From contig DAHUXX010000221.1 of assembly GCA_027306955.1 (NCBI GenBank), positions 1 through 21,327 on the forward strand: a DNA stretch of 21,327 bases, read 5' to 3'. This DNA comes from Acetobacteraceae bacterium. Its GTDB lineage: Bacteria > Pseudomonadota > Alphaproteobacteria > Acetobacterales > Acetobacteraceae. The stretch's first letter is position 1; every line of letters starts with the position of its first letter. Both the position numbers and the translations under genes were made by a program. Shown here piece by piece: positions 15,553-21,327 of this stretch. Below the pieces are notes generated by a model. The model searched no databases. It saw only the letters and a program-made list of their open reading frames with translations, and had not been told where the DNA came from.

Positions 15553-16437
15553 CTAGCGCAGCCGCTGGTCGAGCGCGTCGCGCAACCCGTCGCCGAGCAG
15601 GTTGAGCGCCAGCACCGTGACGAAGATCGCGAGCCCGGGGAACAGGGTCAGCTGGTCGTCGACGCCGAGATAGGAGCGCCCATCGGCCAGCATCGCGCCC
15701 CATTCCGGGCTCGGCGGCTGCGCACCCAGGCCGATGAAGCTGAGCGCGGCGGCGGTGAGGATGGCGGTGCCGACGCGCAGCGACATGTAGACGATGACGC
15801 CGGGCAGCGTGCCGGGGAAGATGTGGCGCAGCACCAGGGCCGTGCCGCGCACGCCGATGCTGCGCGAGGCTTGCACATAGACCGACTGCTTCAGCGCCAG
15901 CGTGGAGCCGCGCACCAGGCGCGCGAAAACCGGCACGCTGAACACCGCGACCGCGTAGATGACGTTGGTGACGCCGGGGCCGAGTACCGCGACGATGCCG
16001 ATCGCAAGCAGGATGCCGGGGAAAGCCAGCAGCACGTCGGAGAAGCGCATGATGACGCTGTCCACCCAGCCGCCGGCATAGCCGCTGATCAGCCCCAGCA
16101 CGACGCCGGCCACGCCGCCGAGTGCGACCGAAACGAACCCGACCCAGAGCGAGATGCGCCCGCCCCAGATGACGCGGCTCAGGATGTCGCGGCCATAGGC
16201 GTCGGTGCCGAACCAGTGCGCCCACGAGGGTCCGGCGAGGATCGCCTGGTAGTCCGGCGTCGTCGGGTTGTAGGGCGCGGTCCAGGGTGCGAGCACCGAG
16301 GTGAGCACGATCAGCACCAACACGATCCCGGCACCGATCGCCACGCGCTTGGTGCGGAAGCGGCGCCAGAACTCGCCCAGCGGCGAGCGCAGCGCGGTGT
16401 CGGCGAGAGCCCGGCTGCTGGCGGTCGTTTCGCTCAT
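15553..16437 (-). CDS. gsiD: Glutathione-type ABC importer permease (GsiD-like)
   Basis: Inner-membrane permease of 294 residues in the DppC/OppC/GsiD group. Seen: the N-terminal OppC_N helix (FRTKRVAIGAGIVLVLIVLTSVLAPW), the conserved HWFGTDAYGRDILSRVIWGG, about five further helices, and the cytoplasmic EAA loop around YVQASRSIGVRGTALVLRHIFPG that docks on the ATPase. The ATG at 16437 overlaps the gsiC stop by four bases (ATGA). The frame stays open upstream to 16977, but that part lies antiparallel to nothing of its own and inside gsiC, so it is not used. Last gene of the gsiABCD set. Sequence alone cannot exclude a dipeptide substrate, but order and GsiB similarity favour glutathione. Confidence 0.9.
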   Translation of the reverse strand: MSETTASSRALADTALRSPLGEFWRRFRTKRVAIGAGIVLVLIVLTSVLAPWTAPYNPTTPDYQAILAGPSWAHWFGTDAYGRDILSRVIWGGRISLWVGFVSVALGGVAGVVLGLISGYAGGWVDSVIMRFSDVLLAFPGILLAIGIVAVLGPGVTNVIYAVAVFSVPVFARLVRGSTLALKQSVYVQASRSIGVRGTALVLRHIFPGTLPGVIVYMSLRVGTAILTAAALSFIGLGAQPPSPEWGAMLADGRSYLGVDDQLTLFPGLAIFVTVLALNLLGDGLRDALDQRLR

Positions 16438-17354
16438 TGCAGGCGGATCTCCGGGTTGACCACCGCGTAGAGCACGTCGACCAGGAGGTTGATCAGCACG
16501 AATTCCAGCGAGAACAGCAGGATTTCCGCCTGGATCACCGGATAGTCGCGGTAGTTCACGGAATCGACCAGGAGCCGCCCGAGCCCTGGCCAGGCGAACA
16601 CTGTCTCGATGACGATGGAGCCGCCGAGCAGGAAGCCGAATTGCAGCCCGGCCATGGTGATGACGGGGATCAGCGCGTTGCGGAACGTGTGCTTCCAGAT
16701 CACGCGACGTTCCAGCACGCCCTTCATGCGCGCGGTGCGGACGTAGTCCTCGCCCGCGACCTCGACGAAGGCGGAACGGGTGAAGCGCGCCATGACCGCG
16801 GCGACGGCGACGCCCAGGGTGAACGAGGGCAGGATGAAACTGCGCCAGCCCTCCTCCCCGCCGGTCGGCAGCCAGTGCAGCCGCACCGAGAACAGGTCGA
16901 TCAGCAGCAGCCCGAGCCAGAAGGCGGGGAAGGAGATGCCGGAGACCGCGAGCACCATGCTCGTCTGGTCCTGCCATTGCCCGCGCCGCACGCCCGCGAG
17001 CACGCCGAGCGCCACGCCGATCACGGTGGACCAGGCCATGGCGGCGACGGTGAGCCAGAAGGTCGGCATGAAGCGCTCGCCGATGACCTTGGCGACCGGC
17101 TGGCCGGTGCGCGCGGAGGTGCCGAGCTTTCCCACGAGCGTCTGGCGGATATAGGTGAGGTATTGTTGCCAGAGCGGTTTGTTCAGCCCCAGCGAGATGC
17201 GCACTGCCCGAACCTCCTGCAGCGTCGCGTCCGGCCCCGCGAGCAAGCGTGCCGGATCGCCGGGCAGCATGCGCACGAAGCCGAACGAGAACAACGAGAC
17301 GCAGACCAGCACCGGGAGGATGCCCAGCGCGCGGCGCGCGAGGAAGGCGATCAT
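16434..17354 (-). CDS. gsiC: Glutathione-type ABC importer permease (GsiC-like)
   Basis: Inner-membrane permease of 306 residues, the usual DppB/GsiC length. It begins with a membrane helix (ALGILPVLVCVSLFSFGFVR) and the hallmark MLPGDPA, followed by LGLNKPLWQQYL. The EAA loop is EDYVRTARMKGVLERRVIWK and the C-terminus has the typical TVFAWPGLGRLLVDSV. It pairs with GsiD to form the channel. The ATG at 17354 is preceded by GGTGAG at 9 bases. It lies 60 bases downstream of gsiB, with a perfect 13-bp hairpin in between that probably lowers permease output relative to the binding protein. Confidence 0.92.
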   Translation of the reverse strand: MIAFLARRALGILPVLVCVSLFSFGFVRMLPGDPARLLAGPDATLQEVRAVRISLGLNKPLWQQYLTYIRQTLVGKLGTSARTGQPVAKVIGERFMPTFWLTVAAMAWSTVIGVALGVLAGVRRGQWQDQTSMVLAVSGISFPAFWLGLLLIDLFSVRLHWLPTGGEEGWRSFILPSFTLGVAVAAVMARFTRSAFVEVAGEDYVRTARMKGVLERRVIWKHTFRNALIPVITMAGLQFGFLLGGSIVIETVFAWPGLGRLLVDSVNYRDYPVIQAEILLFSLEFVLINLLVDVLYAVVNPEIRLQ

Positions 17355-17368
17355 GCGTGGCGGCTCAC

Positions 17369-17400
17369 CGCCCGCCCGGACGCGATGGTCCGGGCGGGCG
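17369..17400 (-). promoter_or_regulatory. Intercistronic stem-loop between gsiB and gsiC
   Basis: A perfect inverted repeat, CGCCCGCCCGGAC (17369-17381) and its complement (17388-17400), with a six-base loop. It begins 14 bases after the gsiB stop and ends 14 bases before the gsiC start. Such structures after binding-protein genes (as after malE) protect the upstream message or cause partial termination, so that the binding protein is made in excess. There is no T-tract, so read-through into gsiC is expected. Confidence 0.75.
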
Positions 17401-17414
17401 ACAGCGCGGCCTCG

Positions 17415-18974
17415 TCACGCATACTTGGCGGCGTCGATCATCAGGCCGCCATCGGGCAGGCGGTAGGCGTCCTCCAGGTTCTTGTCGCGCGCGTCGAGGA
17501 TGCGCTCGACGCCGAGGAACACCCACGCGGCGTCGTCCCAGATCTGCTTCTGCGCGGTGGCGTAGGCCGCGCCGCGCTTCGCGGGATCCGCGGTTTCCAG
17601 CCCGCTCTTCAGCGCCGCGTCCACCGCTTTGCTGGAGTAGTAGCCGACATTGTAGAGCGACGGCGGGAAGGAGGCGGTGGCGAAGAGCGGGCGCAGCGCC
17701 CAGTCCGCGTCGCCGGTCGAGGACGACCAGCCGCCGTAATACATCTCGAGGTGCGACTCGTCGGGCTTCTTCACGTTCCAGATGCGCGACGCCATCACGC
17801 CGCCCTCGAGCGGCTCGACCTTCAGCTTCACGCCCACCATCGCGAATTGCTGTTGCAGGAACTGCATCGCGGTGATGGCGACGGTGTTGTTGAAGCCCCA
17901 CATCACGGAGTCGAAACCCTTGGCGTAGCCCGCGGCGGCGAGAAGCTGCTTCGCCTTATCCGGGTTGTAGTCGTAGGCCTGCTGCTGCTCGTAGAAGGTG
18001 ATGTGCGGCGGCTCGGCGGAGAGCAGCGGGTCGGCGAAGCCGTTGTAGACGACCTTGGCGAAGAGCTGCTTGTTGACGGCGTGATTGAGCGCCTGGCGCA
18101 CCCGCGGGTCGTTGAACGGCTTCTTCATCACGTCCATCGCGATGTAGCGCACGACGATCGACGGGTCGTTGATGAGCGCGAGCTTCGGGTCGTGCTCGAT
18201 CACCACGGCCTGCTGCGGCGGGATGGGCGTGATCATCTGCGCCTCGCCCGAGCGCAGCAGCGCGATGCGCGCGCCGTCCTCGGGGTCGGAACGGAGCGTC
18301 ACCGTCTCCAGATGCGGCATGCCCTTCTGCCAGTAGTCCGGGTTCTTCTTCACCTTCAGCGTGTCCGGCTGCCAGGAGTCGAAGACGAACGGGCCCGTGC
18401 CGACCGGGTGACGGCCGATCTGCTTGCCCCATTTCTTGAGCGCGGCCGGGCTCAGAAGCTGAAGCGACGGATGCGCGACGGTGGGGATGAAGGCGCCGAA
18501 GGGGAATTTCAGCACGCAGCGCGCGGTGTACTGGTCGACGACGTCCACATGGTCGAGCATCGCAAGCAGGCTCAGCCGCTTGAGATGGTTGGCGGGGTTG
18601 GCGATGCGCTCGAAATTGATCTTCACCGCCTCGGCGTCGAACGGCGTGCCGTCCTGGAACTTGATGCCCTGGCGCAGGTGGAAGGTGAATTCGGTGGCCT
18701 GGGCGTTGGCCTCGTATGTCTCGGCCAGCAGCGGCACGACCTGCATGTTCTTGTCGAAGGTCAGCAGGCCCTCGAGCATCAGTCGCGCGGCGGACTGCGA
18801 CAGCGTGTCGTTGGCGTCCGCGGGGTCCAGCGTCATCAGCGCGGCGGCGACGCCGACGGTGAGCTGGCCGCTCTTCGTCTGGGCGTGAGCGAGATCGCCG
18901 AACGCGAGCCCGCCAGCGACGGCGGCGGTGCCGCCCAGCATGGCGCGGCGCGAGAGATCGAGTTTTCGGGACAT
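17415..18974 (-). CDS. gsiB: Glutathione-binding periplasmic protein (GsiB-like), Tat signal
   Basis: Extracytoplasmic solute-binding protein of family 5 (519 residues) that should capture glutathione or a related peptide in the periplasm. It follows E. coli GsiB closely: LDPADANDTLSQSAARLMLE, IKFQDGTPFDAEAVK, NPANHLKRLSL, GKQIGRHPVGTGPF, YIAMDVMKKPFNDPRVRQAL and YYGGWSSSTGDADWALRPLF all have direct counterparts. The N-terminus carries SRRAMLGG at residues 8-15, a hydrophobic stretch and AHA-Q near residue 31, a twin-arginine signal. ATG 18974 is preferred over ATG 18992 because AGGAGG (18981-18986) lies six bases before it, within the longer alternative. Second gene of the gsi operon, 23 bases after gsiA. 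Confidence 0.92.
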   Translation of the reverse strand: MSRKLDLSRRAMLGGTAAVAGGLAFGDLAHAQTKSGQLTVGVAAALMTLDPADANDTLSQSAARLMLEGLLTFDKNMQVVPLLAETYEANAQATEFTFHLRQGIKFQDGTPFDAEAVKINFERIANPANHLKRLSLLAMLDHVDVVDQYTARCVLKFPFGAFIPTVAHPSLQLLSPAALKKWGKQIGRHPVGTGPFVFDSWQPDTLKVKKNPDYWQKGMPHLETVTLRSDPEDGARIALLRSGEAQMITPIPPQQAVVIEHDPKLALINDPSIVVRYIAMDVMKKPFNDPRVRQALNHAVNKQLFAKVVYNGFADPLLSAEPPHITFYEQQQAYDYNPDKAKQLLAAAGYAKGFDSVMWGFNNTVAITAMQFLQQQFAMVGVKLKVEPLEGGVMASRIWNVKKPDESHLEMYYGGWSSSTGDADWALRPLFATASFPPSLYNVGYYSSKAVDAALKSGLETADPAKRGAAYATAQKQIWDDAAWVFLGVERILDARDKNLEDAYRLPDGGLMIDAAKYA

Positions 18975-18997
18975 TGTCGTCCTCCTTTCCATCGGGA

Positions 18998-20884
18998 CTA
19001 GAAGAGCCCGCCGATTCGGTGGCGGGCAACGTAATGGTCGGGCCCCACGCGTACCAGGGGCGCGACCTCGGGCGGGTCGTCGTGGCGGCGCATCGGCGAC
19101 GGCACCTCGCTGTCGTCGAGCGCGCGCTCGTGGCCGCGCCGCGCGGGGTCGGGGATCGGGACGGCGGCGAGCAGGCGCCTGGTGTAGGCGTGCTGCGGAT
19201 CGCCGAGCACGGCGCCGCGCGGGCCGATTTCCACGATCTGGCCGAGATACATCACCGCGACGCGGTGCGCGATGCGTTCCACCACCGCCATGTCGTGCGA
19301 GATGAAGAGGTAGGCGACGCCGAGGCGGCGCTGCAAGTCCATCAGCAGGTTCACCACCTGACTGCGGATGGAGACGTCGAGCGCAGCCACCGCCTCGTCG
19401 GCGATGATGAGCCGGGGTTCGCTCGCGAGTGCGCGGGCGATGCAGACGCGCTGGCGCTGCCCGCCGGAAAGCTCGTGCGGGTAGCGGCGCGAATAGCCGC
19501 CGCCGAGGCCGACCTGCTCCAGCAACGCCCCCACCCGCTCCTCAACGGCGCGGCCGCGCAGCAGGTCGTGGGTGCGGATAGGCTCGGCGACCGAGAAGCC
19601 GATGGTCAGCCGCGGGTCGAGCGAAGCGAACGGATCCTGGAACACGTACTGCACGGCGCGGCGCAGCAGTTTTTCGCTGTCGGCCGTGAGCTCGGTGACG
19701 TCCTCGCCGTCAAGGCGGATGCTGCCGGCCTCTGGCTGTTCGAGGCGGATGATGCTGCGCCCGGTGGTGGATTTGCCGCAGCCGGACTCGCCGACCAGCC
19801 CCAGCGTCTCGCCGGGGCGGACCATGAAGCTCACGTGCTCGACGGCATGGATGCGCCCGACAGAGCGGCCGAGCAGGCCGCGCCGCACCTCGAAGCGGGT
19901 GACCAGGCGATCGACCTCCAGCACCGGCTTGTGCGCCGCATCCACCGTGTCCTGCGGCGGCGGTTCCTTGCCGTTCTCCGGGAACGGGCGCGGCAGATTC
20001 TCGCCGGCGAGACTGCCGAGCACCGGTACCGCGGCGAGCAGCCGGCGCGTGTAGTCCTGTTGCGGGCGGGCGAAGATGGCGCCGACATCGCCCTGCTCGA
20101 CCACCAGGCCGTCGCGCATCACCACCACGCGGTCGGCGATCTCCGCGACGACACCCATGTCGTGGGTGATGAACAGCAGGCTCATGCCCATTTCCTGCTG
20201 CAGCGCGCGCATCAGCCGTAGCACCTGCGCCTGGACCGTGACGTCGAGTGCCGTGGTCGGCTCGTCGGCGATGAGCAGGCGCGGGCGGCAGGAGAGCGCC
20301 ATTGCGATCATCACGCGCTGGCGCATGCCACCTGAGAGCTGGAACGGGTAGCGGTCGAGCTGACGCCCCGCCTCAGGGATGCGCACGCGCTCGAGCATGC
20401 GCCTCGCTTCCTCCCGCGCCGCGGCGGCGCCGAGGCCCTGGTGCAGCATCACCGCCTCGGCGATCTGGTTCCCGATGCGCAGCACCGGGTTGAGGCTGGT
20501 CATCGGTTCCTGGAACACCATGGCGATCTCGGGGCCGCGCAGCTGGCGCATGCGCTCCTGCGGCGCGCGGGCGAGGTCGAGGCTGGCGCCGTCGCGCAGG
20601 CGGAAGGCAAGCGTGCCGGCGTCGATGCGCCCGCCCGCGTAGTCGAGCAGGCGGGTGATGGCGAGTGCCGTGACCGACTTGCCGGAGCCGGATTCGCCGA
20701 CCACGGCGACGGTTTCGCCCGGGCGGACCTGGAGGTCGACGTTGCGGACCACGGTGGCGCGCTGCCTGCCGGCCGGGAAACTGACCGAGAGCCCGGAAAC
20801 GTCGAGCAGCGTCTCGGCGGCGGATGACCCTGCATTGGACCCGTCCGCCTGGCATCCGTCGGGCGGGGGGGACGTCGAGATCAT
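18998..20884 (-). CDS. gsiA: Double-ATPase subunit of glutathione-type importer (GsiA-like)
   Basis: 628-residue cytoplasmic protein with two fused oligopeptide-type ABC ATPases, like E. coli GsiA (623). ATPase 1: Walker A GESGSGKS (63-70), signature LSGGM (183-187), Walker B LLIADEP (203-209). A linker at about 290-320 follows. ATPase 2: Walker A GESGCGKST (365-373), signature LSGGQ (472-476), Walker B LIIADE (492-497), then Ala-Val where most ATPases have Pro; E. coli GsiA shares this. Oligopeptide C-terminal motifs (PQQDYTRRLLAAVP, PQHAYTRRLLAAVP) follow both ATPase cores, and the tail VGPDHYVARH resembles GsiA. First gene of gsiABCD. The ATG at 20884 has only a weak ribosome-binding site, and the iaaA gene that precedes gsiA in E. 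coli is not seen here. Confidence 0.93.
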   Translation of the reverse strand: MISTSPPPDGCQADGSNAGSSAAETLLDVSGLSVSFPAGRQRATVVRNVDLQVRPGETVAVVGESGSGKSVTALAITRLLDYAGGRIDAGTLAFRLRDGASLDLARAPQERMRQLRGPEIAMVFQEPMTSLNPVLRIGNQIAEAVMLHQGLGAAAAREEARRMLERVRIPEAGRQLDRYPFQLSGGMRQRVMIAMALSCRPRLLIADEPTTALDVTVQAQVLRLMRALQQEMGMSLLFITHDMGVVAEIADRVVVMRDGLVVEQGDVGAIFARPQQDYTRRLLAAVPVLGSLAGENLPRPFPENGKEPPPQDTVDAAHKPVLEVDRLVTRFEVRRGLLGRSVGRIHAVEHVSFMVRPGETLGLVGESGCGKSTTGRSIIRLEQPEAGSIRLDGEDVTELTADSEKLLRRAVQYVFQDPFASLDPRLTIGFSVAEPIRTHDLLRGRAVEERVGALLEQVGLGGGYSRRYPHELSGGQRQRVCIARALASEPRLIIADEAVAALDVSIRSQVVNLLMDLQRRLGVAYLFISHDMAVVERIAHRVAVMYLGQIVEIGPRGAVLGDPQHAYTRRLLAAVPIPDPARRGHERALDDSEVPSPMRRHDDPPEVAPLVRVGPDHYVARHRIGGLF

Positions 20885-21138
20885 GGCGGCACTCTATAGG
20901 CTCGACCCATGGGAGGAGAAAGCCCCCGGAAAGGCGCCCCCGGCGGTTGTGGGCCTGGTCCAATTCCTGTTGACCGACGGCTTGTTGACGACCGCCCGGC
21001 GGCTGTACGCACACGACGGCATCCATTTCATCTCCGGCCTTTATGAGCCGAACAGGCTCGGACAGATCGGAGGTTGCTGCAGCCGGGGCTTGGCCGGGGA
21101 AGTCGCCCGGCGGGGATGGCCGCCGGGCGTTCCTGGCT
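20885..21138. other. Gap upstream of gsiA, with possible gsi promoter region
   Basis: No convincing gene in 254 bases. On the minus strand TATAGA (20893-20898) is a good -10 hexamer but lies only 9 bases from the gsiA ATG and has no good -35, so a near-leaderless transcript or chance is possible. TGTTGAC occurs twice with 15-base spacing (20968-20974 and 20983-20989), and GAGCC/GGCTC forms a small 5-bp stem near 21045-21060. A regulator-binding site is possible but unsupported. Confidence 0.3.
21104..21129 (-). terminator. Hairpin terminator after the right-end gene
   Basis: CGCCCGGCGG (21104-21113) and CCGCCGGGCG (21120-21129) form a perfect 10-bp stem with a six-base loop. It begins about 10 bases after the TAA of the minus-strand Gly/Ser/Thr-rich gene. 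The T-tract is poor (ACTTCCCC), so termination strength is uncertain. Confidence 0.55.
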
Positions 21139-21327
21139 TACAGGACGAGGCCGCCGGGATCAGGGATGCCGCGTGCCCTTGGTGGCCGGGCCGGTTGTCG
21201 TGGTGGTGGAGCCGGTCGAGGCGCTGGCGGAGCTGCCGCTGCCGCCGCCGGTGGAACCCGTGCCGCCAATGCTGCCAGTGCTGCCCGTGCCGCCGGAGCT
21301 GCCCGTGCTGCCGCTGCTCCCGGTGCT
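21139..21327 (-). CDS. C-terminus of a Gly/Ser/Thr-rich low-complexity protein (partial)
   Basis: Only the last 62 codons are in the window. The product is a near-repeat of Gly, Ser and Thr (STGSSGSTGSSGGTGSTG and similar), then TGSTTTTTGPATRARGIPDP and GGLVL, ending at TAA 21139-21141. I chose this frame because its composition looks like a disordered, possibly secreted or surface-exposed tail, and because a hairpin follows its stop. The other two minus frames and the plus strand are also open in this repetitive region, so the frame call is not certain. The function is unknown. Confidence 0.5.

Noticed and set aside
15553..16977. A 474-residue version of GsiD starting at 16977
   Set aside because: The extension lies inside gsiC in another frame; the ATG at 16437 forms a standard ATGA overlap and gives the normal length.
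17415..18992. The gsiB start at ATG 18992
   Set aside because: The next ATG (18974) has AGGAGG six bases upstream, located within the would-be longer N-terminus, and directly gives a clean Tat signal.
16437..19001. An 854-codon plus-strand open frame
   Set aside because: It is antisense to gsiB and gsiC, both strongly supported, and its composition has no protein-family character.
15553..20884. Annotation as a dipeptide (dppABCDF) transporter
   Set aside because: The ATPases are fused in one chain and the gene order and GsiB sequence match gsiABCD; dpp-type systems encode two separate ATPases. A peptide substrate still cannot be fully excluded.
21150..21327. A plus-strand Pro/Val/Leu-rich protein at the right edge
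   Set aside because: It is the complement of the Gly/Ser/Thr repeat, and the hairpin just after the minus-strand stop favours the minus-strand gene.
1..21327. CRISPR arrays, tRNA or rRNA genes, insertion sequences and prophage genes
   Set aside because: I found no regularly spaced repeats, cloverleaf-like segments, transposase or integrase motifs anywhere in the window.

Overview
The window is a GC-rich, gene-dense bacterial chromosome segment. The protein families and codon bias suggest an alphaproteobacterium, and an Acetobacteraceae/Rhodospirillales relative is my best guess. That placement is inference: there is no rRNA or other phylogenetic marker here. I see no tRNA, rRNA, CRISPR array, insertion sequence or integrase. 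The main theme is the cell envelope: membrane proteolysis, lipid repair, and several ABC exporters and importers.

Layout. (1) 1-843, minus: N-terminal 281 residues of an FtsH-type AAA+ metalloprotease, running off the left edge. (2) 981-4320, minus: a macA-macB pair (periplasmic adaptor plus ABC permease/ATPase). (3) 4321-4480: a short AT-rich regulatory region with a near-consensus FNR/FixK box (TTGATCCAGCTCAA). (4) 4490 to about 5320, plus: remains of a DrrA/DrrB-like ABC-2 exporter, with a broken ATPase followed by only the first part of its permease. (5) 5393-6379, plus: an intact zinc alcohol dehydrogenase that is in frame with the broken ATPase, giving a misleading 654-codon reading frame. 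(6) 6413-10485, plus: a TetR-family regulator with a palindromic operator on its own promoter, then a 1138-residue LplT-PlsC-acyl-ACP-synthetase fusion for lysophospholipid repair. (7) 10482-15379, minus: a yhiI-rbbA-yhhJ operon encoding a HlyD-like adaptor, a double-ATPase/permease fusion and a second permease. (8) 15553-20884, minus: gsiABCD, a glutathione-type importer in the same gene order as in E. coli, with a strong stem-loop between gsiB and gsiC. (9) 21139-21327, minus: the Gly/Ser/Thr-rich C-terminus of an unidentified protein, followed by a hairpin.

How they may work together. FtsH handles damaged membrane proteins, the LplT-Aas fusion re-acylates lysophospholipids, MacAB and YhiI-RbbA-YhhJ export compounds or lipids, and Gsi recovers glutathione. 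FNR-like sites before macAB and, more weakly, before yhiI suggest that part of the segment responds to low oxygen. This is inference from motif matches and spacing.

Nothing here is a clearly new system. The points most worth checking are the decayed exporter and its chimeric reading frame, the FNR-like sites, the TetR operator with the three-part lipid-repair enzyme, the asymmetric ATP sites of RbbA, and the gsiB-gsiC hairpin.
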